64,000 nucleotides of DNA. Origin: Bradyrhizobium manausense. GTDB lineage: Bacteria; Pseudomonadota; Alphaproteobacteria; Rhizobiales; Xanthobacteraceae. The notes below the pieces were generated by a model. That model had not been told where the DNA came from. It searched no databases and saw nothing but the letters and a program-made list of their open reading frames with translations. The stretch is taken from the NCBI RefSeq assembly GCF_018129685.1, contig NZ_JAFCLG010000017.1, positions 1-64,000 of the forward strand, given 5' to 3'. Position numbers and translations under genes: made by a program. This document shows positions 25,129-33,738 of this stretch, piece after piece (positions within the stretch are counted from its first letter, which is position 1; each line of letters begins with the position of its first letter).

Positions 25129-26316
25129 TTAATCGACCCGCGCCAGCACCGCGAGCTTGCGGATGCCCTTGTTGCGATAGGCGTCGAGGAACGCGTAATA
25201 GTCCTTGAACGACACGCAACCGTTGGAATCGCCGTTCGGCCCGAGCATGAAGGTGTGCGCGAGCAGACCATCGCGGCCGTAGATTGCATTCTCTCCGCCG
25301 ACCGGCGTCAGACGCAGTGCCGGCACGCCATGGAACAGCGCTTCGCGCGGTTTCAGATTGTAGATGTGCGGCGGGGTGACGCCGCGCATGCGCACGCGTT
25401 GCGAACGGGGATCGTCCAGGTTTTCGCCGAGGCCGGAATGTGCCTCGAGCTTTGTGCCATCGGGCAGGTAAACCGTCTTGGCAGTGATGTCGTAGACCGC
25501 GGTGTCGCGTTCGTAAGGCGGCGCCCCGCCGAACATCGGGTTCTGCTCCTTCGGCGCGATCGCCGAGGTCACGCTGGCATCGGCGGAGGCGTAGGCGAGC
25601 AAGCCGCCGGACGGCTCACGCTTGCCCCAGAGCTTCTCGACCATCGACTGGCGCGGCCCGGTGATCGACATCACCGCGGCCTTGGCGCGGTCGGCGAAGG
25701 ATTTCGGCTTGGCTTCGGGCTTGACTTCGGGCGCCGGCACGATCTCGGCCGGATCAGCCGAGGCGAGCTGCATCGAAGCATCCGTGCGCTTCGTCTTCGC
25801 GGCCTCCGCGATCTTCTCGACGGCCTTGGCCGGGCTCTTCAGCACGTCCGCGACCTTGGCGACGACGGTCGGCTTCGCGGCATCCTTTGACGTATCCTTG
25901 GCCTCGGCGACCCTCGTCGCAGGCGCAGCGCTCGCCGCGTTGGAGTCGACACCTTGCGTCGCTGCCGCGGCAAAGCGCTCGTTGAACATCTCGCGGGAGA
26001 TCGGCGCGGCGACCTGCAGCCGGTCGGGCAGCAGCGCAAAGGTTTCCCGGATGGCCTCACCCGCCTCGCGCAGCGCGACCCTGGGGGCACGCTTGACCAC
26101 GGGCTCGTCGTAGCCGGCACTGCCGACCGTCGGAAAGACACTCGCCGCGAAGATATTGTTGTAGACGGTCCAGCCGGCAAGCAAGACGCAACCGGCCACG
26201 GCCGCGCCAAGCACGTTTTGGGTGGTCATTTTCCGGGAAGACTTCCGCTTGGAATGCTTGTTCGGATTCTTGGGCTTCCGTGCCGCGTAACTCTGCGCAG
26301 CGATACTCGTACTCAT
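25129..26316 (-). CDS. DUF2778 (Tlde1-like) envelope protein
   Basis: The 395-residue protein has a basic start (KPKNPNKHSKRKSSRK), one membrane segment (VLGAAVAGCVLLAGWTVYNN, residues about 34-53), a long Ala/Lys/Pro-rich linker and a C-terminal DUF2778 domain. The last 110 residues hold HTFMLGPNGDSNGCVSFKDY with His354 and Cys367, the active-site pattern of the Tlde1 L,D-transpeptidase-like fold known from Salmonella effectors that alter peptidoglycan tetrapeptides. Being membrane-anchored and alone, this protein more likely acts on the cell's own wall. ATG 26316 is preceded by AAGG. Confidence 0.78.
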   Translation of the reverse strand: MSTSIAAQSYAARKPKNPNKHSKRKSSRKMTTQNVLGAAVAGCVLLAGWTVYNNIFAASVFPTVGSAGYDEPVVKRAPRVALREAGEAIRETFALLPDRLQVAAPISREMFNERFAAAATQGVDSNAASAAPATRVAEAKDTSKDAAKPTVVAKVADVLKSPAKAVEKIAEAAKTKRTDASMQLASADPAEIVPAPEVKPEAKPKSFADRAKAAVMSITGPRQSMVEKLWGKREPSGGLLAYASADASVTSAIAPKEQNPMFGGAPPYERDTAVYDITAKTVYLPDGTKLEAHSGLGENLDDPRSQRVRMRGVTPPHIYNLKPREALFHGVPALRLTPVGGENAIYGRDGLLAHTFMLGPNGDSNGCVSFKDYYAFLDAYRNKGIRKLAVLARVD

Positions 26317-26674
26317 TCGCCTTGCGTCCAGGACGGTGTCACTCAGTCCCCCTTCGAAGTGCCGCTGGTCACGTTCCGGAACCAGCATTTCGCAGAGGGT
26401 CGGAGCGTCATTAAGGCGACTTTTAGTTAAATGCGGATTAAGTTCTGGCAGATGTAGGGCAACTCGTTAACGCTGTGCCATTTCGAGAAAAAAACCCGCG
26501 GAACTACGGACTTAGGCGACACTGTTAACCATCATTCCCGGCCGGTTCAGCACAACCGGAGAACGCCTCCGGCCGCATCTGTAGACGCATCAACCGCGTC
26601 ATTTTCGTGGTCTTCAATATCCGGACGATAGCGGGGAAGCGTTGCGCGAGGCTGGTGCTGTCGGCCGGCGCAGT
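26317..26674. other. 358-base region without a gene
   Basis: Lies upstream of the DUF2778 gene and downstream of the ArnT-like gene, both on the minus strand. It is somewhat AT-richer than its surroundings (for example around 26420-26540), consistent with a promoter for the DUF2778 gene. I see no ORF, RNA gene, strong hairpin or repeat. Confidence 0.4.
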
Positions 26675-28180
26675 TCAGGGCTGGAGTTCGGGCGGCGGCG
26701 AACGGTCCAGCACATCGCCCTTCGCACTCTCGAGCAGATCAATCGCGTAGGTCTCGACGACGAGCGGTCCACGCTTGCGCTGCAGCTCGCCGACACGCGT
26801 CACTCGCGTGAAGAGGTCGTTGAGGAACGGATGGCCGTCGGGCCTGAGCTCGTCGACATAGATCAGCCTGCCTGCGAGCAGCTTCGGATCGGGCTCGGGC
26901 ATGTTGACCCAGCGGATGCGCTGGTTCTGTTGCACCACGCAGGTGCCGCGCGGCAGGTAGAAGGCGAGCCAGCCCGTGGTGCCGTAATCGGGTGTGAGCA
27001 CGCAGGTCGCGCCATTGCGCACGCGAGCGGCTTCGATGCCGTCCGCGAGCTCGCGCCAGCCGACGCCGACGCTGCGCACGGTCGCATCGCGGCGGTAGCC
27101 GGATAGCCAGCCGGTATTGGCCTGCACGATCAGCGCGACGAACATCACGATGCCGGCGGGCGCGGCCCAACGCATGCAGAAATCCACCAGGCGCCGCGCG
27201 CGCGGTTTCCACTGCGCAAGGTTGGCTGCGACCGCGGCGGCGACAATGAAGGGCGGATAGACCGGTCCGAACCAGTTGGCCTCGACGCGCGCGTGCAGCG
27301 AATGCCAGACAAAATAGGCGACGATGGTCCAGAACATGCTCTCGATCAGCACGCGCGAGGCCAGCGCGCCGGCGCGGCGCCAGGTCAGCGCGTGAAGTCC
27401 CATCGCGCCGAGGATGAAAACCAGCGGGGTCGCAAACGCGATCTGGGTCGGGATCAGCTCGGCAATGAAGACCGGACGAAAATCCTCGATCCTGGCGCGC
27501 CCGAGCTGCTTGACGAACGAGACCCAGTGATGATCGGCATTCCACAGGATCACCGGCAAGAACAGTGCAAAAGCAACGAGGCCGCCAAGATAGGGCCAGG
27601 GCGAGAGAAACCAGCGCCGCAACTTCGGCACCGCCGCAAGCCAGATCAGGATCGCGGCGCCGAAGAACATCGCGGTGTATTTTGACAGCAGCGCCGCGCC
27701 GACGGCTGCGCCGACCGCAAGCCACCAGATGCCGCGGCCGGTCTCCAAGACCTTGGCTAGAAAGAACAGCACGAAGCTGGAGGCAACCAGCAGCGGCGCA
27801 TCCGGCGTCACGATCAGCGTGCCGACGGATGCCATCATCGTCACGTTGAGCAGGACGGCGCTGGTCGCCGCCAGGCGCGCGCCGCCAAACAGGATCGCCG
27901 CGGTGCGATAGATCGCATAGCTCATCGGCAGCGCGAGCAGAATCGAGACCAGGCGGACGCCGAGCTCGGTATCGCCGGCGATCATCGTGCCGGCGCGGAT
28001 GACGTAAGCCACCATGGGCGGGTGGTCGTAATAGCCTCCGGCGAGGTTCTTCGACCACATCCAGTAATAGGCTTCGTCGAAGGTGATCGGGGTGAAGGCG
28101 GCCGCAACCAGCCGCAATGCGACCAGCGCGAGGATCACCAGCGCCGTGTTGCGGACGATCCGCGCGTCAGCCCCGCCCAT
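26675..28180 (-). CDS. ArnT-like family 39 glycosyltransferase (PMT-type)
   Basis: The 501-residue protein has about ten or more membrane segments and the GT39/GT-C pattern of ArnT and related polyprenyl-phosphate sugar transferases: TFDEAYYWMWSKNLAGGYYDHPPM near residues 34-57 carries the catalytic Asp-Glu of the first periplasmic loop. A periplasmic C-terminal part follows (RLIYVDELRPDGHPFL). It would move a sugar from undecaprenyl phosphate to lipid A, another lipid or a protein in the inner membrane. The next gene upstream, a GT2-GtrA fusion, could make the undecaprenyl-phosphate sugar it uses. Confidence 0.83.
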   Translation of the reverse strand: MGGADARIVRNTALVILALVALRLVAAAFTPITFDEAYYWMWSKNLAGGYYDHPPMVAYVIRAGTMIAGDTELGVRLVSILLALPMSYAIYRTAAILFGGARLAATSAVLLNVTMMASVGTLIVTPDAPLLVASSFVLFFLAKVLETGRGIWWLAVGAAVGAALLSKYTAMFFGAAILIWLAAVPKLRRWFLSPWPYLGGLVAFALFLPVILWNADHHWVSFVKQLGRARIEDFRPVFIAELIPTQIAFATPLVFILGAMGLHALTWRRAGALASRVLIESMFWTIVAYFVWHSLHARVEANWFGPVYPPFIVAAAVAANLAQWKPRARRLVDFCMRWAAPAGIVMFVALIVQANTGWLSGYRRDATVRSVGVGWRELADGIEAARVRNGATCVLTPDYGTTGWLAFYLPRGTCVVQQNQRIRWVNMPEPDPKLLAGRLIYVDELRPDGHPFLNDLFTRVTRVGELQRKRGPLVVETYAIDLLESAKGDVLDRSPPPELQP

Positions 28181-28210
28181 ACGAGCTTCCCTGCAAGTGA
28201 CCTTGACGCG

Positions 28211-29344
28211 CTATTTCTTGCGCCAGACGAACAGTCCGGACATCGCGTAATTCCACACCACGCCCATCAGCGCGCCGGCAAGCCCGGCCAGCCACCAGAT
28301 CGGCTCCTGGTCGTAGACCGAGAAGGCGACGCCGACATTGGCAAGCAGGCCAACGCTGCACACGATGTAGAACATGATCAGGCCGCGCAGGATCGCAAAG
28401 CCCTTCAGCCGCTGGTCGCGATAGGTGAGGAAGTTGTTGAGGATGAAATTGCTGGTCATGGCCACGATCGCGCCGGCGGCCTGCGCCTCCGCGAACGGCA
28501 CCTTGATCACCTGAAGTCCGACGAACAACGTCGTGAGATGCACCAGCAGGCCGATGCCGCCGACCATCGCAAACAGGATGAAGCGCAGCGAGACGATGTC
28601 GTTGGTCAGCTTCGCCAGCACGAGGCCAAGGAAATCCAGCGCGACCATGGAATCGAGCTTGCTCTCGCCATGCTGGCGGGCGCCGAACGTGTAGGGAATC
28701 TCGACCGCGCGCAAATCGCCATGCGCGGTCGCGACGAGGTCGAGCAGGATCTTGAAGCCGTGCACCGACAGCTTCGGCGCCAGCTGCTCGAAGCGGTCGC
28801 GACGAACCATGAAGAAGCCGCTCATGGGATCTGCGATCTCGACCCGGAGCATCTTCCTGGCGACCTCGGTCGCAAGCGCACTGGCGCCCGCGCGCTGCTT
28901 GTTGAAGCCTTCGCTCTTGTAGCCCTCGATGTAACGGCTGCCGACGACGAGGTCGGCCTTGTCGCTTGCGAGCAAGAGCAGCATCTTCGGCAGCTGCGTT
29001 TCGTCGTGCTGGAGGTCGGCGTCGATCACGGCTGCATAGGGCGCGCTCGAGGCCAGGATGCCCTCGATGCAGGCGCCGGACAGACCGCGGCGGCCGATGC
29101 GGCGGATGCAGCGGACGCGGCTGTCCTTCTGGGCCAGCGCGCGCACGACGTCCCAGGTGCCATCAGGCGAATTGTCGTCGACGAACACGACTTCCCAGGC
29201 GACGTTGGGAAGCGTCGCCTCCAGCCGCCGGTACAGCACGGCGACGTTGTCGCGCTCGTTGAAGGTCGGGACGATGACCGACAGTTCCGGCCCCTCATGG
29301 GCCTGAGGCAGGTCGTCGGCACCGGATCTGATCGCTTCGTTCAT
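28211..29344 (-). CDS. GT2 polyprenol-phosphate glycosyltransferase fused to GtrA domain
   Basis: The 377-residue protein joins a dolichol-phosphate-mannose-synthase-like GT2 domain (residues about 20-240: LSVIVPTFNERDNVAVLYRR, VFVDDNSPDGT, AVIDADLQHDE) to a four-helix GtrA flippase-like domain (RFILFAMVGGIGLLVHL to NYAMSGLFVWRKK). It should make a polyprenyl-phosphate-linked sugar and possibly help flip it. The ArnT-like gene follows 30 bases downstream, so the pair forms a donor-plus-transferase unit for envelope glycosylation. ATG 29344 agrees with the family start. Confidence 0.87.
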   Translation of the reverse strand: MNEAIRSGADDLPQAHEGPELSVIVPTFNERDNVAVLYRRLEATLPNVAWEVVFVDDNSPDGTWDVVRALAQKDSRVRCIRRIGRRGLSGACIEGILASSAPYAAVIDADLQHDETQLPKMLLLLASDKADLVVGSRYIEGYKSEGFNKQRAGASALATEVARKMLRVEIADPMSGFFMVRRDRFEQLAPKLSVHGFKILLDLVATAHGDLRAVEIPYTFGARQHGESKLDSMVALDFLGLVLAKLTNDIVSLRFILFAMVGGIGLLVHLTTLFVGLQVIKVPFAEAQAAGAIVAMTSNFILNNFLTYRDQRLKGFAILRGLIMFYIVCSVGLLANVGVAFSVYDQEPIWWLAGLAGALMGVVWNYAMSGLFVWRKK

Positions 29345-29600
29345 GAGGCAGCGTATATCCGCCGCGTCCTGCGCTGCCAAGTTCTTGAACTATAAGCCGG
29401 GGTTTTCTCTGGAAAATGGCCCAAAAGGGGTCCGAAAATGCCAACGACCCCGGAATGGCAGACCGCGCGTACATCCGGCGCAGCCCAAGCTATTCCAAGG
29501 TCGTCCCAACAACGGAGATTGTCACTCAACGTTGCCGTTAAAAGCTGGATGGGAGCGACAAAGCCGCTTTGCAAGGGGCTAAAACCACCTTTTCGGGGCC

Positions 29601-29807
29601 CTACTGGTTCGGGACTTCCCGGATCACCGGGCCCCGGGGCGCCGGCGCCGCAGGGGCTGCGGGCGCCATCGCGGCGGGCGCCGGCTCGACCTTGGCCGGC
29701 TTCGGCGGCTTGCCATACTGCCCGATCGGCCCAAACACGACGGCAACCGCAAGCACGATTGCCGCGACCACCGCGCCAAAGATGCCCCCTACCGACTCAG
29801 ACGACAT
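29601..29807 (-). CDS. Small membrane-anchored protein, Pro/Ala-rich
   Basis: The 68-residue product has one hydrophobic segment (VGGIFGAVVAAIVLAVAVVFG, residues about 6-26) followed by a short Lys/Pro/Ala-rich tail (KPPKPAKVEPAPAAMAPAAP) that would lie in the periplasm. I know no family. The ATG at 29807 (MSSESVGG) fits; a longer frame begins at 29840. It is common for rhizobial genomes to carry such small anchored proteins. Moderate confidence that it is a real gene. Confidence 0.55.
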   Translation of the reverse strand: MSSESVGGIFGAVVAAIVLAVAVVFGPIGQYGKPPKPAKVEPAPAAMAPAAPAAPAPRGPVIREVPNQ

Positions 29808-29948
29808 GCACCAGTCCCTGTTCCAGATGATCCGGATCATACCACGGATGAACGCGGCCGGAAGGGCTTCAAAACCGGCGAATAGCGAATGGCGAGTAGC
29901 GAATAAGACTCCCTCCTTCCCTATTCGCTATTGGCCATTCGCCACTCC

Positions 29949-30329
29949 CTATTTCGACGGTGGCCGGTGCTTGACGAAGGCGGTGACGATGTCTTTCTGC
30001 GCCGATTCCACCGCCCTGTTCGCGGTCGCGAGATGGGCGCCGGAATCGATGTTCGGATATTGCGCGGTGAGATAGTCGAGCAGCGCGACCCGGTAATATT
30101 GCCGCTCCGACGGACAGGCGCCGGCGACCGAACGGCCGAAATCCTGCGCCGACAGACCCTGATTGGAGTCACGCGAATATTCGCGCGCCAGGCAATGCCA
30201 GTAATCGTCGCGACCCTGCATGGCGAGCTTCTGCGCGCCCTTGGTGTCGTCGTCATCCGCCGTCGCAGAACCGGTCATGGCAGCAGATGTCATCATGACG
30301 AGCGCCGCTCCCAGCATCAGCATCCGCAT
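29949..30329 (-). CDS. Exported protein of unknown function
   Basis: The 126-residue protein begins with a clear signal peptide (MRMLMLGAALVMMTSAAMTGSATA, residues 1-24). The mature part is charged, with WHCLAREY and GACPSERQYY, two cysteines likely to form a disulfide, and a helix-rich end. I recognise no family. ATG 30329 gives a normal signal peptide; upstream codons in frame do not. Stands alone between the small membrane protein and the DUF72 gene. Confidence 0.65.
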   Translation of the reverse strand: MRMLMLGAALVMMTSAAMTGSATADDDDTKGAQKLAMQGRDDYWHCLAREYSRDSNQGLSAQDFGRSVAGACPSERQYYRVALLDYLTAQYPNIDSGAHLATANRAVESAQKDIVTAFVKHRPPSK

Positions 30330-30446
30330 CTTGTTCCCCTTGTTTCGCAGATCGCGCCTCAAGCTTAGACGGGATGCGACAACTGGCCAATCACTTCTGG
30401 TTTGAATAGGATGCAGCCCTCCCCTTCCCGTCGATGCGAGATCCCC

Positions 30447-31268
30447 GTGGCCAAAGCAAAAACCGCGACCAAAAAATCCGGCAACATCTTCATCGGCATC
30501 GGCGGCTGGACCTTCGAGCCCTGGCGCGGGGTGTTCTATCCGGAGAAGCTGACGCAGGCGAAGGAGCTGTCTTACGCGGCCTCAAAGCTGACCTCGATCG
30601 AGATCAATGGGACCTATTACGGCTCGCAGAAGCCGGAGAGCTTTCGTAAATGGGCGAGCGAAGTGCCTGAAGGCTTCGTGTTCTCGGTGAAGGGGCCGCG
30701 CTTCGCCACCAACAGGCGCGTGCTCGCCGAGGCCGGGGATTCCATCAAGCGGTTCTATGATTCCGGCGTGCTGGAACTCGGCGACCATCTGGGACCGGTG
30801 CTCTGGCAGTTCGCGCCGACCAAGAAATTCGACGGTGCCGATTTCGGCCAGTTCCTGGAGCTGTTGCCGCGCAAGCTCGACGGGCGCGCGCTGCGTCACG
30901 TCGTCGAGGTGCGGCATGACAGTTTCTGCGCACCTGACTTCATCGCACTGATCCGCGAGTTCGAGACGCCCGTGGTGTTTGCCGAGCACGGCAAATATCC
31001 TGCCATCGCCGACGTTGCCGGCGATTTCGTCTATGCCCGGCTGCAGAAGGGCAATGACGAGATCAAGACCTGCTATCCGCCGAAGCAGCTGGACGCCTGG
31101 GCCCGGCGCTTCAAGGCCTGGGCCGAAGGAAGTGAGCCCGACGATTTGCCCAAGGTTGATAAGGCGAAGCCGAAGAAGGAGCCGCGCGACGTGTTCGCCT
31201 ACGTCATCCACGAAGGCAAGGTGCGCGCACCGCACGGCGCCATGGAACTGATCGCGCGGGTGAGCTGA
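30447..31268 (+). CDS. DUF72 (YecE-like) family protein
   Basis: The protein of about 273 residues is a DUF72 TIM-barrel protein: IGIGGWTFEPWRGVFYP at the N-terminus, LTSIEINGTYYGSQKPESF near residues 45-65, and VFAEHGKYPAIADVAGDFVYARL near 170-195. The activity is unknown; some relatives have been linked to nucleic-acid repair by context only. The start is uncertain: GTG 30447 (VAKAKTATKK) or ATG 30411/30402. A DUF488 gene follows nine bases after the stop, a recurrent pairing that suggests shared function. Confidence 0.8.
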   Translation: MAKAKTATKKSGNIFIGIGGWTFEPWRGVFYPEKLTQAKELSYAASKLTSIEINGTYYGSQKPESFRKWASEVPEGFVFSVKGPRFATNRRVLAEAGDSIKRFYDSGVLELGDHLGPVLWQFAPTKKFDGADFGQFLELLPRKLDGRALRHVVEVRHDSFCAPDFIALIREFETPVVFAEHGKYPAIADVAGDFVYARLQKGNDEIKTCYPPKQLDAWARRFKAWAEGSEPDDLPKVDKAKPKKEPRDVFAYVIHEGKVRAPHGAMELIARVS

Positions 31269-31277
31269 GGAACGGCC

Positions 31278-31739
31278 ATGGCGAAGGCGAAGAGACTTTT
31301 CACAATCGGCTATGAGCAGACGCCGCCCAAGGCCGTGCTGGACGAACTGGAGCAGGCCGGCGTCAAGCTCGTCGTCGACGTGCGCGCGGTGACGTCATCG
31401 CGCCGGCCGGGCTTTTCCAAGAAGCAGCTCGCCGCAGGCCTTGATGAACGCGGCATCGCCTATGTCCATCTTGCCGCGCTCGGCACGCCGAAGGAAGGAC
31501 GCCTCGCCGCAAGGAGCGGACAATACGATGTGCTCGAGAAGATTTTCTCAAAGCATCTGAAAACACCGGAGGCCCGGGAACAGATGGACGAGCTCTCGGC
31601 ACTCGTGAAGAAGGCGGGTCCCGTCTGCCTGCTTTGCTACGAGCGTGACCACACGCATTGTCACCGCCAGATGATCGCGGAGATCATCGAGGAGCGCGAT
31701 GGGGTGGCGGTAAGGAATTTGGCGGGGCGAATACTCTGA
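31278..31739 (+). CDS. DUF488 family protein
   Basis: The 153-residue protein shows the DUF488 marks FTIGYEQTPPKAVLDELEQ, VDVRAVTSSRRPGFSKKQL and the C-terminal LLCYERDHTHCHRQMIAE, whose Cys, His and Arg residues are nearly invariant and look like a metal or catalytic site. No activity is established. It is co-transcribed with the DUF72 gene (nine bases apart) and in other genomes the two are often neighbours. Confidence 0.85.
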   Translation: MAKAKRLFTIGYEQTPPKAVLDELEQAGVKLVVDVRAVTSSRRPGFSKKQLAAGLDERGIAYVHLAALGTPKEGRLAARSGQYDVLEKIFSKHLKTPEAREQMDELSALVKKAGPVCLLCYERDHTHCHRQMIAEIIEERDGVAVRNLAGRIL

Positions 31740-31741
31740 GT

Positions 31742-31781
31742 GTCATTCCGGGGCGCGACGAAGCCACGAGGCCGGAATGAC
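31742..31781. repeat. Intergenic palindrome, family A (short copy 6)
   Basis: Only about 40 bases: GTCATTCCGGGGCG joined directly to GCCGGAATGAC, lacking the inner arms. This is probably a copy that has lost its middle. It lies between the convergent DUF488 and PhzF genes. Confidence 0.75.
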
Positions 31782-31784
31782 GAC

Positions 31785-32699
31785 TCACCTCTCCCCCGCC
31801 AGCCGAAACGTCCCCTCCATCATCTGCACGCAGGCACCGCCGACATGCGCTGACACGATCTTGCCGTCCTGCTTGACGACACGCGTCTGCAGGATGCTCG
31901 GCCGGCCCATGTCAAAGCCCTGGCCGACCGTGAGCTTCAATTCGCCATCCCTGACGGGATCGAGATCGGCGAACAGCGCGGCGGCCGCTACCGTCGCGCT
32001 GCCGGTGGCGGGATCCTCGGTGAGGCCGCTGGCGCCGCGCATGAACATGCGCGCCTGCCGCTCGCACGGCGCCTCGGTTGCGGGCACCTCGCGCGTGTAG
32101 AACCACACCGAGCGGGCACCATCGCGCGGCAAGTTCCTGGCGTAGGCGGCAGCGTCGGGCCGAGCCCGTTTCAGCGCCTCGCGCGAGTGCAGCTCCATCA
32201 CCAGGAACGCATTGCCGACGGTAACGACTTCAGGCGGGTGATTGTCGGTCTTGATGTCGTCTGCGCCAAGCGAAATGCAGCTGGCGGCTTCGGCCGGCGA
32301 CAGCGGCGCAAACCGCTGGAGCGGCTGCGGCGCCGTCAGTTCGGTCCTGACCACCCGGCCCTGCTCTCGCACGACCTCGACTGGCACGAGGCCTGCCTTC
32401 TCCTCGAACAGCAGGCGCGGCTTCGGCTCTTTCGACATCGACGCGAGCACGAAGGCCGTGCCGACATTGGGATGCCCTGCAAAGGCAATTTCCAGCACCG
32501 GCGTGAAGATACGCACCTCGGCGTCATTGGCCTTGTCACGCGGCGGCAGCACGAAGGTCGTCTCGGAATAATTGAACTCGGTCGCGATCGCCTGCATCTG
32601 CTGCGTGGAGAGCCCGCCGGCATCGAGCACCACGGCGAGCTGGTTGCCGCCGAAGGCGCGGTCGGTGAACACGTCGACAGTGACGTAGCGGAGCTGCAT
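31785..32699 (-). CDS. PhzF-family isomerase/epimerase
   Basis: The 304-residue protein has the duplicated diaminopimelate-epimerase-like fold of PhzF: RYVTVDVFTDRAFGGNQLAVV at the start, the catalytic Glu in FNYSETTFVLPP near residue 45, and EDPATGSATVAAAA in the second half. PhzF itself isomerises a phenazine precursor. No other phenazine genes are here, so this is one of the many family members of unknown substrate. Single-gene transcription unit. Confidence 0.87.
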   Translation of the reverse strand: MQLRYVTVDVFTDRAFGGNQLAVVLDAGGLSTQQMQAIATEFNYSETTFVLPPRDKANDAEVRIFTPVLEIAFAGHPNVGTAFVLASMSKEPKPRLLFEEKAGLVPVEVVREQGRVVRTELTAPQPLQRFAPLSPAEAASCISLGADDIKTDNHPPEVVTVGNAFLVMELHSREALKRARPDAAAYARNLPRDGARSVWFYTREVPATEAPCERQARMFMRGASGLTEDPATGSATVAAAALFADLDPVRDGELKLTVGQGFDMGRPSILQTRVVKQDGKIVSAHVGGACVQMMEGTFRLAGER

Positions 32700-32818
32700 G
32701 CAAAATCCTCACGCAAATGGCGGCAGCGAACCGGCTGCCGCGCTCAGCACTCTACAAGCCCGAAACATCGCCCGTCATTCCCCAAAATTGAGTGCAATCG
32801 GAGCAATCGAAACGCGTC

Positions 32819-33715
32819 TCAAAAGCGGAAGAGAGGCCGTGGCGATGCCAGCACCTGCGCGCGCTCGCGCTCGTCGACGATGAGCGTGTCGAGGAATTTG
32901 CGGTTCCTTGCGTAAGTCTGCGTCGCCTCGAACTGCGTGTGCGGCCAGTCGCTGCCCCACAGCAAGCGGTCGAGCCCGTAGGCACTGCGCAGCAGCGGAT
33001 AGGCTTCCTTGGCAAAGCTCTCGCCGGCCGGACCGTTGCGATACGGCGCGGAGATCTTGACCCACACGTTCCGCGTCGCGCCAAGCTTCAGTACGGACTG
33101 GAAGCCGGGATCGGCGACGCCGAGCTTTGGATCCGGCAGCGCGTAATGGTCGAGCACGACGGTAATGCCCTGATCGAGCAGTTGCGGCGTCAGCACGGCA
33201 AGATCGGATGCGTTACGCTGGATCTCGACCTGCCAGCCCATCGCCTTCACGTTGGCGAGCAATCCCTTCCATGCATTGGCTGCGAGATCAGGCAGCGGTT
33301 GGCCGACCAGATTGAGGCGGATGCCGACGATGCCGACCTTGTCGAATGCGCGCAGCTCGTCCACGGAGACGGCCGCATCGACGACCGCGATGCCGCGCAG
33401 GCGGCCGCCGGTCTGCTTCAGGCAGTCGACCAGATAGGAGTTGTCGGTGCCGAGGAAGCTCGGCTGCACCAGCACGCCGTTGGTCGTGCCGTTGGTGTCG
33501 AGTTGCTCGAGATAGAGCGACAGCGGCGCGTCGTAGTCGGGTGCATAGCGCCGGCCCGGCGCGAGCTTGAGCTCGCGGTGGAAGACATGCGCGTGGGTGT
33601 CGATCACAGGCATGGTCACCTCACCTGTCGCCTTGCCCACGGCGGCGCTCGCCACAACAGCTGCGGCGCCCGCGCCGAATTGGCGGCGCGTCAGGCCACG
33701 TTCGCTTGTCGTCAT
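32819..33715 (-). CDS. TAT-exported amidohydrolase 2 (PDC lactonase-like)
   Basis: The 298-residue TIM-barrel hydrolase resembles the amidohydrolase-2 group that includes 2-pyrone-4,6-dicarboxylate lactonase. IDTHAHVFH gives the metal HxH motif and LLWGSDWPHTQFE the C-terminal Asp region. The N-terminus holds a twin-arginine signal (LTRRQFGAGAAAVVASAAVG), suggesting export of the folded protein, which is unusual for this family. ATG 33715 matches the signal. An MFS transporter and GntR regulator precede it on the same strand, 23 bases between the transporter stop and this start. Confidence 0.8.
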   Translation of the reverse strand: MTTSERGLTRRQFGAGAAAVVASAAVGKATGEVTMPVIDTHAHVFHRELKLAPGRRYAPDYDAPLSLYLEQLDTNGTTNGVLVQPSFLGTDNSYLVDCLKQTGGRLRGIAVVDAAVSVDELRAFDKVGIVGIRLNLVGQPLPDLAANAWKGLLANVKAMGWQVEIQRNASDLAVLTPQLLDQGITVVLDHYALPDPKLGVADPGFQSVLKLGATRNVWVKISAPYRNGPAGESFAKEAYPLLRSAYGLDRLLWGSDWPHTQFEATQTYARNRKFLDTLIVDERERAQVLASPRPLFRF

Positions 33716-33738
33716 GTTCCTTACTCCACATTCGTAGC

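Noticed and set aside
25129..26316. Type VI secretion effector
   Set aside because: The DUF2778 protein has its own membrane anchor and there are no hcp, vgrG, adaptor or immunity genes nearby.
28022..29395. 457-codon plus-strand frame over two glycosyltransferase genes
   Set aside because: Spans two clear minus-strand genes and the gap between them and has only shadow-type composition.
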